Source: Sialis fuliginosa (Eukaryota; Arthropoda; Insecta; Megaloptera; Sialidae). Taken from it: DNA of 64,000 nt. Positions 22,561 through 32,437 of the stretch are shown in pieces. The translations under genes were made by a program, and so were the position numbers. Every line of letters starts with the position of its first letter. Positions within the stretch are counted from its first letter, which is position 1. The notes beneath the pieces are model-generated. The model saw nothing but the letters and a program-made list of their open reading frames with translations. It had not been told where the DNA came from and did no database searches. The stretch covers positions 26,722,001-26,786,000 of the forward strand of contig OY540810.1 of assembly GCA_961205875.1 (NCBI GenBank). Reading direction: 5' to 3'.

Positions 22561-22768
22561 CTTTCATTTGATACCCATATCAAGAGGGTTCTGAAGAAAA
22601 AGTTATCCGCCATCTTGGGGCGTCCGCCATTTTGGGTTTAGAATGACGCCACATAATTTATCGTATTTTACTCATTAAAATCTTTCATTTAATACTCATA
22701 TCAAGGGGTTGTGACGAAAAAGGTAACCCACCATCTTTGGGTATACGCCATATTGGATTTAGAATGAT
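22561..22768 (+). repeat. two-copy tandem repeat, about 87-bp unit at 121-bp spacing
   Basis: Unit 1 (22561-22647) and unit 2 (22682-22768) share CTTTCATTTGATACCCATAT, then CAAGAGGGTT, a GAAAAAG block, CGCCATCTTGGGG and TTTAGAATGA, with about 15-20% differences. A CGCCATxTTG word pair recurs inside each. This is probably the body of a dispersed repeat; ACAATTTCAAATCGATACAA at about 22816 belongs to the same type of sequence. Confidence 0.6.
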
Positions 22769-22969
22769 ATTAGATATACTACATTGCATTGTCACCGGAC
22801 TTATATATGTGTACACAATTTCAAATCGATACAATTAGAAGTGTGTGAAAAATAAGTTGGAAGGTTTTCTTACATAGTGACAATACAAGTGAAGCTAATA
22901 AAAGTTTTTTAAATAAAAAAGAACAGTGCTACAAATATATGCTTCCTTGAAAGTACTCTTTTCTTATAG

Positions 22970-23008
22970 CTCTTGGTCTACAGCTGGATCGAGGCCGTAT
23001 CTACTTGG
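22970..23008 (+). other. candidate 39-nt micro-exon (plus strand)
   Basis: A strong pyrimidine-rich acceptor (TACTCTTTTCTTATAG) is followed by exactly 39 nt and then a near-consensus donor, CTTGG|GTAAGTACT. All three frames are open: LLVYSWIEAVSTW, SWSTAGSRPYLL and LGLQLDRGRIYL. The segment has far more G+C and CpG than its flanks. A length of 13 codons with both splice sites makes this the best exon candidate in the window, but the frame and protein are unknown and chance cannot be excluded. Confidence 0.35.
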
Positions 23009-23620
23009 GTAAGTACTATTCTTTATTTATATTTTTACAGTAAAACCTATTTATAGACACAATCCAAATCATTTGACGTAGAACAACGCCTTCCCTGGCG
23101 GTATTATGGGGTAACTTTATGAGCTCGAATGCATGGATTTTATGTCACAATTTGATAGTTTATATCTTCGTAACTAATAACCGTAGAGCAATAAATAAAA
23201 CGTCAATAGATATTTTAAATAGTCTATTTTACAGTAAATAATAAAATTTAATTCACCATCCATCAATCCATAAATACAGTAGCAAAAAATGGTTGCTAAT
23301 TTTCATAGGATTTCTACATATTCAATATTTCGCCCCTTGTCATAGATGAAGGATTGTAGATAGTCTCATTCAATCGAATGGCAAAAACCCTACGGAGATG
23401 TAAGTGTTCTAAGGGAAAAAATTACCGACTATAATAATAAATAGTGAAAAAGGGAAAAATTCAATATTTTGCTCCTTTTCACAGATGAATGATTTTGTTA
23501 TATAAATCTGCAGACTGTTTGTAGGTAGGTATAAATTTAATAAAATAAAAAGTTACAAAAGACCAGTGGTGTTTTTATATTTTTTAAAATACGATTTTTT
23601 TATTTTATTATTATTTATTA
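23009..23620. other. AT-rich DNA, no gene seen
   Basis: Possible intronic sequence if the preceding micro-exon is real. A weak direct repeat of ATTTCGCCCCTTGTCATAGA and ATTTTGCTCCTTTTCACAGA (23326 and 23466, about 140 bp apart) suggests a diverged tandem duplication. Confidence 0.4.
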
Positions 23621-25192
23621 CTAGCGCGTTGGATCCGGTGTTACCCGGTGATATTAAATTCAAATAAACATAAAGTAATCATGCTCACCCGACATGCCCA
23701 CCAGACATGACCACCCAACATGCCCATAACTCACGATTCACCGCTAATTGTTTTTTTTCCGACTTCATAAAATTTACACAAAATATACAGAAATTATATA
23801 CCTAAGCTTTGCCTATTCATTAGTGAAAACCGGAATAAAATCCGTTCAGTAGTTATTGAAAAAATTGTGTAAAATTATATTTTCAAACTCCCAGGAAACA
23901 CCAGGTCTTCTTGTCTTAGAATTTGTAATAAAATCAAAAATAAATAAATAAATAAGTTAGCAATAATATAATAATTAATTTCGATATTTTACCTTTCACG
24001 GAAGTGAAATGTTTCAATTTTCAACCAATATATTTCAAAATATGTAATTGTTAATCATCTATTTGTTCGACAAAATATTTGAAAATATACCTAAATAGCA
24101 GTTCTAAGCTGCGACATCATGGAAATAAAACACGACTTGATAAAGATTTTTTAGTATTTTGATGTCAAATCTTAGATTTTCATAAAATATCAATAACCAC
24201 GATACTTGAATGAAAAATTATATAACTATTGTTGAAAACCGCATTGAAATCGGTTCAGTAGTTCTGGAGTCTATAAGCCTCATACAAACGAACATTCATT
24301 TTTATACAGGGTGGGGCATTTAAAGTGTTACAGTTGATTATCTCAGAACCATCGCATATTTGAAAAAAATGTTTCAACCAAAAAATGTTTGGTTGTAAGG
24401 GGGTAATCAAATAGTAATATTTATTTGTTATTTTAACGTGGCCTTCAAGGATATTTGAAGGTCAACATCATTTTTTTAATAGGAACCTATAGTTTTTATT
24501 TAGTAATCTTATTCTACGTGAAAAAACACGAATCTTTCATTGAAAACTTTTTTTTGAACAACCCAAGCTTTCCAAGGTATCTAACAAAATAATTTGAGAA
24601 TTTGAATTTTCAAGAATTTTTTACTCAGAAACCATAAACTTTAGAAGAAAAGTACAAGATACAAAAAATGTTTATTTTGGTCTAATGAAACTTGGAGAAT
24701 TATTCTAGATTTTTTTTAACATTTCGTACTTTTTTTTGTTTTTGCTAAAATAAAATAAATAGAAAAAGTTTTTAAATTTTTTAAACTAATTCTCCACGCT
24801 TTATTAGACCAAAATAAATATTTTGTGTATCCTGTACTTTTTTTCTAAAGTTTGTGGTTTCTGAGTAAAAAATTCTTGAAAGTTCAAAATCTCGAATTAT
24901 TTTGTTAGATATCTTGGAAAGCTAGGGTTGTTCAAAAAAAGTTTTCATTGAAAGATTCGTGTTTTTTCACGTAGGATAAGATTACTAAATAAAAACTATA
25001 GGTTCCTATTTAAAAAAATGATGTTGACCTTCAAATATCCTTGAAGGCCACGTTAAAATAGCAAATAAATATTACTATTCGATTACCCCCTTACAACCAA
25101 ACATTTTTTGGTTAGAACATTTTTTTCAAATATGCGATGGTTCTGAGATAATCAACTGTAACGCTTTAAATGCCCCACCCTGTATATAGAGA
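23621..25192 (-). mobile_element. non-autonomous Helitron (minus strand), second family, split by a fold-back element
   Basis: Read on the minus strand it begins TCTCTATATAAAAATG when the fold-back at 24307-25182 is removed. It continues through ACTACTGAACCGATTTC and ends with a CG-rich tail (ACCGGGTAACACCGG..CGCG) and CTAG followed by T. TC start, hairpin-prone tail, CTAG end and A^T flank fit Helitrons. It is unrelated in body to the copies at 3568, 5362 and 36035. A 14-bp tandem (CACCCGACATGCC type, 3 units, 23686-23728) lies near the 3' end. No coding capacity. Confidence 0.6.
24307..25182. mobile_element. 876-bp fold-back element (CAGGGTGGGGC family)
   Basis: CAGGGTGGGGCATTTAAAG at the left and its near-exact reverse complement at the right, flanked by TATA on both sides (24303-24306, 25183-25186). 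The inverted match continues to the centre: arms of about 400 bp with only scattered differences surround an A/T-rich core of about 80 bp (24704-24785). There is no open frame of note. It lies inside a Helitron, six bases from that element's 5' end. Confidence 0.88.
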
Positions 25193-26436
25193 TTAATTGC
25201 AGGTGGAAACCTATAATCCCATTGATAGGATTTACTAATGAAGCTGGTAATTTTTTGTCTGGATAAAAAAATACCAAGTATCACACGTTAGTTTCTAAAA
25301 AGCTATAAAGAGAAATTGAATAATTCTATTCAGAATCTGGAATAATTAAATCGTTACCTTAAAATTATTTCATGAAATTACCAACGAATTGTTCAAAAGG
25401 TCAAGAACTAGTTTAAATTCTAAATAAATATCTCTGAACAGGAAAAAACAACATTATCAATCAAAATATGTAGTTATTTAGAAGACATTTATCTAAAAGT
25501 GAAAGTCAAATAAAGATAATCTATAATTCAACATCTTCAGAAAATAAAAGCGTTTTCACTAGACGATAAAAATCAATCAAAATTCATACAAGCACTACAG
25601 CTCGTTTGTCATTGGGACAAAAACATCGGCATAAGATAAAAGTAAAGTGAGATATTTTAACTCAATGAGTTAACACCCTTTTTGCACGGTTTTCGCTTAA
25701 ACTCCTTATGTCTGATCTAAACAAAACCAAACAGAACTCGACCATGCGTTACTTTTATTGTTTAAACATGCATATGTAAATCTTCGTTAAACATTTATCA
25801 AATATAAAACATCGTTTTATATTTGATAAATATTTTATTTTACCTTTATGAAACAAAGACTTTTATTGATAACCTATGTTTTTAAGGCAATATTGCAGCG
25901 TGACACCTAAAATTTTAAGCGTATCATGATGTTTTCTTCGTAACAAAATAAAATATAATCTTTTCAGTATTTTTATATGTTTTTATGTTTATCTTAAACT
26001 ATACAAAAAAAATGTTTTGTGTTTTTAGAGTCAAAGCGGACTCCTCGAAAAAAAGGTGGCTGGGTGGTGGGAAGCATATCTCTACTTGAAGTGATTTGAA
26101 ACAAAAAAATTAAATATATTTTCATTTTATAGACTTGTCTTTATCGTATTAACACAAAACAAAATAACGATCTTGTAAAAAAAAATGCAAAAATCGTTTT
26201 TTTTTTCGATGATAATCGAGAAAAAAATATTTTTTTAGATTATACGATAACTATCACTGTCTAAAATAATGTTTTAAAATTATAGCCCGATCGGTTGGTT
26301 AGAATTTCATTTCTGCTTCCCACCAACTGAAAAAACGCGTTTAACGATTTAATAACATTTTACACCGTTCTCTTCTATGTGCTATAACTTCGTAAATACT
26401 TTGAATTTCGGTTTACAATTTTCACATTATACTCTA
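25193..26436. other. AT-rich DNA, no gene seen
   Basis: No supportable gene or element. A small inverted repeat AAATATAAAAC-ATC-GTTTTATATTT lies at about 25799-25823. A mixed patch GGTGGCTGGGTGGTGGGAAG lies at 26055. Confidence 0.4.
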
Positions 26437-27593
26437 ATAGTATAGGAGCCAGCTGCAAAATCGGTGTAGATTTAACAACCGTCTGCCGTTATGGTTTTTT
26501 TGAAGTACTCACTCAGACAAAGCTCGGACGATGAGTCCGGTCCACCAGCTTGTAGGGATTTAATAGATAGGGCCCACGAAAAATACGCACAAAAAAATCA
26601 CGTAACAACCGTTTGAATGAGACGGTTGCTTATAGTAGACCCCAATTAAAGATGTTTTGGATATACGGCAGAAATTTTTGCGTAGGGGTTTAATTACAGG
26701 GGTCTATCAAAATTTCGACCCAAAAAAATCAGATAACAACCGGACCAGACCTGGTGCAAAATGTTTATTTGGACGTATACTTACATAAAAACATAATGGC
26801 AGAATTTTTTATGTAGGGACTTCGGTGCTATAAGGCCTACAAATGGCCAGAATTGGGCCCCAATCTTAAAAATGCTGTAAAATCTAAAATACCGAATGAA
26901 AATTTCTGCCGCGCGGTGTATGCCTTTGTTATGAACTATAAAATAGATATATACCCATGGCAGAAGTTTTTATTCATGCAGTTCCCTCTCCCAGCTCCCC
27001 CAAAAGGTAAATTTGGATTAGTAATAAAATGCACTAAAAAAATCATAACAAATAGGCCTATAAAGTCTTATAAACATAAAATGGTAATATATTATTGTAT
27101 GTAATGTTAGACACCGCGCGGCAGAAATTTTCATTCGGTATTTTAGATTTTACAGCATTTTTAAGATTGGGGCCCAATTCTGGCCATTTGTAGGCCTTAT
27201 AGCACCGAAGTCCCTACATAAAAAATTCTGCCATTATGTTTTTATGTAAGTATACGTCCAAATAAACATTTTGCACCAGGTCTGGTCCGGTTGTTATCTG
27301 ATTTTTTTGGGTCGAAATTTTGATAGGCCCCTGTAATTAAACCCCTACGCAAAAATTTCTGCCGTATATCCAAAACATCTTTAATTGGGGTCTACTATAA
27401 GCAACCGTCTCATTCAAACGGTTGTTACGTGATTTTTTTGTGCGTATTTTTCGTGGGCCCTATCTATTAAATCCCTACAAGCTGGTGGACCGGACTCATC
27501 GTCCGAGCTTTGTCTGAGTGAGTACTTCAAAAAAACCATAACGGCAGACGGTTGTTAAATCTACACCGATTTTGCAGCTGGCTCCTATACTAT
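26437..27593. repeat. 1.16-kb inverted repeat with 483-bp near-identical arms
   Basis: The left arm 26437-26919 and right arm 27111-27593 are reverse complements; read by eye only one difference was found (GGGGTCTATC versus GGGGCCTATC). The outer ends are ATAGTATAGGAGCCAGCTGC and its complement. Each arm is built from a module of about 130 bp: GTAGGGATTTAAT, GTAGGGGTTTAAT and GTAGGGACTT start at 26552, 26682 and 26813, and AAAAAAATCA..AACAACCG recurs at 26591 and 26722. The 191-bp spacer holds another diverged module. Short frames inside (e.g. 26853-27104) are incidental. It is probably a fold-back mobile element or a hairpin-RNA locus. Confidence 0.92.
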
Positions 27594-29526
27594 AAATATA
27601 TTTTACTTAAACAAATTATCAAAATATGTATAAAAAATCGAATATTTTAAATTGTCACAAACAACAAATTTAAAACAAAATTAATTTTAATTTTAGATCG
27701 ATCCGATGAATTTGGCTTAGATATTTTTACAAGAATTAGTAAACCATTTTCATTGTTAAAACAGTTGGTTGTAATTATCGGTGCAGTGGAACAGGGTTGA
27801 AACAAAAACAAAACAGCAACTGGAAACGAAGTTTCATTTTTGTTTTCAAAATAGGCATATGTTTTTGTTGTTGCTTTGTTTCTACTTACGATAAATCATT
27901 GCCTTAATAACAGGAAATCGGTTTTTGACTTATTAAGTCTACTACTAAAATTTACATTTTTTTTACTTTATTTTATTACTCTATAACTGAATTACAATTT
28001 CAATTTGCATAAAAAAGACTAATAATGTTTTCTTTTCTTCAGAAAATGTTTTATTTGTTAATCATAATTTTTTTCGAACAAATTATTTTCTTTCAATTAC
28101 AAACTTGAACCTGAATCCGAACCCGACCCTAAAAAAATAATGGTTTTTGAACCCAAATAATTTGCACCATGCTGAACCCAAACCTGAATCAAAATTTATA
28201 TTTGAACCCGAACCATAAATAAACTCCAGTAATGTCCCTGAATGTATAGGTAACATTAATATCATAATAATTTTAATCACCACTTGTTTTTTATTTTCTA
28301 TATACACTACGCTTCTATACGTTTAAAGTCTTTATATATATAGAGCTTGTTTTTGAAAGACGTCGAGGTTAAATTAATTGTAACTTTTCTCGAATCAACT
28401 AAATGTAAAAATAAAATGAAAAAGTGTTCTCGTTTAACGTTTTAACGGCAGTTTCTATATATCAAATATAAAGTTAACGAATTCACTTTCACATCGTCAT
28501 TTTACAAGAAAATCGTTTCAGTTGATTAAATAAAGAATACGGTGTGTAAATGAATGTAACGCAACGTCGAGCGCCTCGACATGAAAAATAGTATATAAAT
28601 ATTTACATTTATAATACTGAAAAGAAAAACTGTGGTTTTTAAACAGACATTAAACTGCCGATTCATCTAAATCACAAAACTGACGCCACTAATTGCTTCA
28701 GATGAATTATTATTGTAGTGATTTACGTTTCTTACAGTTTTAATTGGAAAGCAGGCGTGTAAAATGAAATAGTGAAACGGTTTCAATAACGGGTGTTTTC
28801 ATAGTGGTTTTGAAAAAAGTGATTTTTTTATATTATATTATATGTTTTTATCTACAATTTCATTGAATACATACATCTACACGTCCGTTGCAAATAGGGT
28901 TTTACACGAGACAAGACTAAGTTTGGTACGAGACACAAACTTAAACTTTTCTCTATCGAATTTTCATATTTTACATGTGAAATTTTTATTTTATACATCG
29001 AAAACTTTAGATTAAATTATCTATCATGGTAGACATGTTGGACTTTCTTATACGTAACACTGAGAGTGAACAGTGTACGTGTGACACACAGATATAATGG
29101 CGAAAATAGTCAGAAACGATTCTGAGAAGATCAAAATGGATAATTCTATCAAAATCCGGATTTCGAAAAAAATCGGCTTTACAATACTTATATGTATAAT
29201 ATTGTATACATTACTACAATATGTATATTTCATATACTTACATGGGTACTTATAAGAAAATAAAAAGTTTATTGATTCCTAAGAAACCACCTTGGTCCTA
29301 GTGTATTATTCGAAATGACCAAAAACAAATTATCAAATGCCAAATTCAATGAATATTTCCTATTACATGCATAAAAATTATTACAATTGAATTTTATTTG
29401 TACGAGACATGATTGTTCCAAACAAAAGTTTCTCCGTTAATGAATTATAGCTGACATTTTTTTAATGGCAATAAAAAACATTTATAATTAATTAATTTTA
29501 TAATTTCAAACAATTGGTTATAACAT
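27594..29526. other. AT-rich DNA with a GAACCCGAACC-rich patch
   Basis: At 28100-28215 there are repeated AACCTGAATC/GAACCCGAACC words like those at 42015-42130; such sequence commonly lies near the ends of hAT-type elements, but no termini are visible. A good acceptor-like TTTACGTTTCTTACAG at 28728-28743 has no matching donor nearby. The rest is A/T-rich. Confidence 0.4.
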
Positions 29527-29600
29527 TACGGAGCTCGTTTTTGCGTAGTACAGTGGTTAGGTTAGGTTAGGTAACGTGTTATGAGTCCTATATATTTATT
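29527..29600 (+). repeat. dispersed repeat end with TTAGG-like insertion
   Basis: Shares TTACGGAGCxCxTTTTTGCG and AACGTGTTATGAGTCCTATA with 18342-18415. Here the middle carries a GGTTAGGTTAGGTTAGG run (29555-29572), i.e. three to four TTAGG-type units, absent from the other copies. Confidence 0.5.
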
Positions 29601-29747
29601 CAGTTTAAACATATGTATTATTGAAATTGTATACATTGATAATGTTCGAATACTAATTGTTGGCAATCCATTAAAACCGAGAACTTCAGAGAAACTATAC
29701 AAAATGAATTTATATTGTCTCAAGCTCTCTCGTTTATGTCAGTAACA

Positions 29748-29767
29748 CCGATAAAGTCTCTTATCGG
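29748..29767 (+). other. compact hairpin CCGATAA-loop-TTATCGG
   Basis: A perfect 7-bp stem with a 6-nt loop AGTCTC. A second stem TTGCC..GGCAA follows 30 bp downstream, around TTTTTGG. Neither matches the histone or iron-responsive stem-loop consensus. It may be structural noise in a decayed element. Confidence 0.3.
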
Positions 29768-29870
29768 CGTGAAGCCCTTGTTGCCTTTTTGGGGCAATAT
29801 TAAAAGGATTGGTGATTGATTTACATATTGCGCAATTAATTATTTTATTATCAATTATATTTAGAAAAAA

Positions 29871-30624
29871 AACATTTGCCAAGTAAATTCACAGTGCTTC
29901 CTCGTACTAAATTCACCAGAGGTAGTTAATTATTGAACAATTTAAATAAAAACTGATAAAATGTTAAAATAAATTGGCTAGCATTGGTTAACCATTCAAT
30001 TTTTATACAATTTTACTATAAAATATTAGTTCGAAATTTTTCTTAACTGATTATTTTTCGTATATTTTTAATTTTTTGACAATTTCAATCTAAATCTAAA
30101 TTCAAAATGACATTTGAAAAAGTTAAAATGTCATTTAATACGTCAAAATAAATATCAATTTAAAAAAACAAATTAAAATAAATCTTTGTAAGGAAATATT
30201 TTACAACAAACGTTGTATACCTATAATTTAGGAAATTGAATGCTCTACAAAAAAGATTGTAAAAAATGTTCACGTAATATGTGTCGTTCTTGAGATATCT
30301 TAAAAAAATATTTTGGAATGTCACCCCTCCCCCTTACACCCGATTTTGATGATTTTGAAATGAGACCGTCCTCAAGCCAGACCCAACCATCCGAACAAAT
30401 TTCAAAAATATCGGTTCAGTGGTTCATGAGTTATACGTGTGACAAGGATTCATGGGACAGACACACGCACACAGATACACAGACAGATACGGAGCGAAAA
30501 GTGTTTGTTTTGGCCTGAAATGGAAAAATCAATTTAAAATTTTGAAATCGGAGAACAATTTTTTTATCTCACTCTAAAACAATCACAAAGCTTCTCGTAT
30601 CTTCGATATTGCGAAGAAGCAAAA
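29871..30624 (+). repeat. dispersed repeat Rep-A, copy 4 (longest)
   Basis: This is the most complete copy. It has the 5' block CACAGTGCTTCCTCG..TAAATTCACC, then AATGACATTT, ATCTTTGTAAGG, GTGTCGTTCTTGAGATATC, CACCCCTCCCCCTTACACCC, GACCGTCCTCAAG, ATCGGTTCAGTGGTTCATGA and a CACACGCACACAGATACACA-type tract. The 3' end is CTTCTCGTATCTTCG ATATTGCGAAG, where CTTCG/CGAAG can pair. No Met-started frame of value; a 66-codon frame at 30318-30518 reads the repeat itself. Confidence 0.75.
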
Positions 30625-31003
30625 TACAAAAACAAGTTACATTGTTTAAATGAATATAAGTACAAAAAACCTTTGTGATTTATTGTATTCCATTGTAGCA
30701 AACATTGCTCTTGAAACGAAGATTAATTCAGTAAAACATTCCAATCGGAAACGGTTCCAATATCAATAATGTACGAATATGTTGTATATTTATTGCCGAC
30801 CCTGTGCCAAGCAAGTAAACGGCAGATAACGGTGATGGACAGTGGCCAGCCAACGGACAAGATTGTGTAAAGGGTCATAGCTGCCTTATCTCGTGCACAA
30901 TATTGATTTAATTTGATATATTAGTGTACGAACTGAAATAGAAAAGGTACGAACTGCACGGAACAAAACGTGTTAGGAATTCAATATTTTCTTGCAATTA
31001 GAG
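30625..31003. other. unique-looking segment with a CG-richer patch at 30795-30905
   Basis: The patch holds two GATA-type sites (CAGATAACGG and, inverted, CCTTATCTCG) and several CpGs, and has no repeat relationship to the rest of the window. It lies about 130-240 bp downstream (minus strand) of the promoter candidate at 31036, so it could be first-intron regulatory DNA. This is inference only. Confidence 0.3.
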
Positions 31004-31009
31004 ACTCAC

Positions 31010-31066
31010 CGCTCTTCCTCTTTCAATGTTTGTGTTGATTGAAGCTGGTCGCTTTTGAATTTATAG
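31010..31066 (-). promoter_or_regulatory. candidate TATA promoter with a 27-nt first exon (minus strand)
   Basis: On the minus strand: TATAAATTC with its first T at 31065, an initiator-like TTCAATCAACA with its A at 31036 (29 bases downstream, the standard distance), and then a short purine-rich leader ending GAGGAAGAGCG|GTGAGTCTC, a strong donor at 31009/31010. The predicted exon (31010-31036) has no ATG, so it would be a 5' untranslated exon. A 76-codon minus-strand frame overlapping this site (31006-31236) starts upstream of the TATA box and is judged spurious. Downstream exons were not identified. Confidence 0.33.
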
Positions 31067-31239
31067 ATCGTGATTCGGATTGGAGATGAGACCAAAGAGA
31101 AAGAGATGGATGTCGAGTAAAAAGAAAGGAAATTAATGAAAATGTGTTGAGGTGGGATGAACGTAGATAAAGAGAGAAATTCTATATCTACCAAATAAGA
31201 GAGAGAAATGTATATCATGCTAACAAAAGTTTTCAAGAA

Positions 31240-32380
31240 ACTCGTCTGCCAAATCGAATGCAGTTTATTATTTTAGAATTCAATTACTCTTTTGTATAAA
31301 ATAGATTTGATTAATTACCGTTTTTGAATTCGGTGTAAATGCCCACTTTAAATTGGATCTTGCTGTATTGTTTACTTCTCTCCTCTGTATTAAGAAATTC
31401 AAAAATTATACACTATTTCGGGCTTTTCTTTAAATATATTATGTACATATTTATTTCATTGTTTCACAATATAAATTTAATGTTTATATTAAAAATATTG
31501 AAATGATATTATAAATAAACATTATTCTAATTTTTTTATTAATCATAGAACATAATTGTCGTGACTTCAGAAGCTCAGGATAAAAACAACTCTTTACATG
31601 TTGGATGATGTATTATCCCTCGGTGTCTGGTAAATTCATCGCCACAATTCGCCACCGGGAAAGACAAAAATATATTATTAATTTTATTTATCTATTTATT
31701 AAATTGGAATGAATTGTAAAACAAATAAAGTATTCAATCTGAAAACATGTGGTTTTACTTTTTTACAAAGTATCCACAAATGTATATTGCACATCGTTGA
31801 GAAAAGTCTAATCTAATAAATTAATTAAATTAATCATTTATTTTTTATTTTTTTCGGCGGTGAATTTGCAAGCGTTGAACTTTCCTAGCGGTGAACTTTC
31901 CGGCGGTGAACTTTCTCGACGGTGAATTGTGGATGGTGAACTTACTTAGATCTAGACCCTTTTCCCTCATATTTACTGTGGTGCACCAAAAATTTAGAAA
32001 AAAAACTTTATCCTATAGATGTTGGATATACGAAATAAATACGCATAAATTACCTACAAGTTTATAACTGATAGATCTTTAAAAGTATTTTAAATAAGTA
32101 TAACCGAATATTTTAAAAGTATTTTAAATAAGTATAACCGAATATTTTTATGAGACATTTAATATAATATATCAAAGCAAGAATCAAATAAAGATTTCTA
32201 CAAAGGAATCATGTTCCAATATTCACAAACATTTCTTCAGAATGTTTACAGTCGATATAATTCCGAAAATCTGTGGTTATGTTTACCTCAGATATCCAAG
32301 ATATCTCCAACTTGATAAGTTTACGGCCACGCGTTTTGTACGTTGTTATAAGCAGTAATCGTGTTAGTATTTCCCAACAG
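31240..32380. other. AT-rich DNA with a minisatellite and a 34-bp tandem duplication
   Basis: Contains the GGCGGTGAACTTTC minisatellite (31855-31944), an inverted relative of it at 31632-31659, and a perfect 34-bp direct duplication at about 32081-32148 (AAAAGTATTTTAAATAAG..). The rest is A/T-rich. Confidence 0.45.
31855..31944. repeat. minisatellite, unit about 14-19 bp (GCGGTGAACTTTC)
   Basis: Six irregular units: CGGCGGTGAATTTGC, GCGTTGAACTTTCC, GCGGTGAACTTTCC, GGCGGTGAACTTTC, ACGGTGAATTGTGG, ATGGTGAACTTA. The same word in opposite orientation (AAATTCATCGCC, AATTCGCCACC) lies about 200 bp upstream, so transcripts could pair. Confidence 0.75.
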
Positions 32381-32437
32381 GGGCATTAACGTACTTAAAC
32401 ATAGCATTTGCAAGTAGAACTACTCGACTGCTCCCTG
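32381..32437 (+). other. candidate 57-nt exon (plus strand)
   Basis: The acceptor TATTTCCCAACAG is followed by 57 nt and the donor CCCTG|GTGAGTGTC. A second donor-like site, AAAC|GTAAGTATG, lies at 32507. One frame is open throughout (ALTYLNIAFASRTTRLLP). The acceptor's pyrimidine tract is short, the protein is unrecognised, and the strand is opposite to the promoter candidate at 31036. Weak evidence. Confidence 0.2.

Noticed and set aside
26520-26550. GGACGATGAGTCC in the hairpin arm as a hammerhead core
   Set aside because: Lacks CUGANGA and a following GAAA; it is a simple 5-bp stem.
26853-27104. 83-codon frame in the hairpin spacer
   Set aside because: Composed of the 130-bp module and A/T spacer; no start context or domain.
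30318-30518. 66-codon frame in Rep-A
   Set aside because: Reads the repeat's conserved blocks and the ACAGACAGATAC tract; other copies have stops in the same frame.
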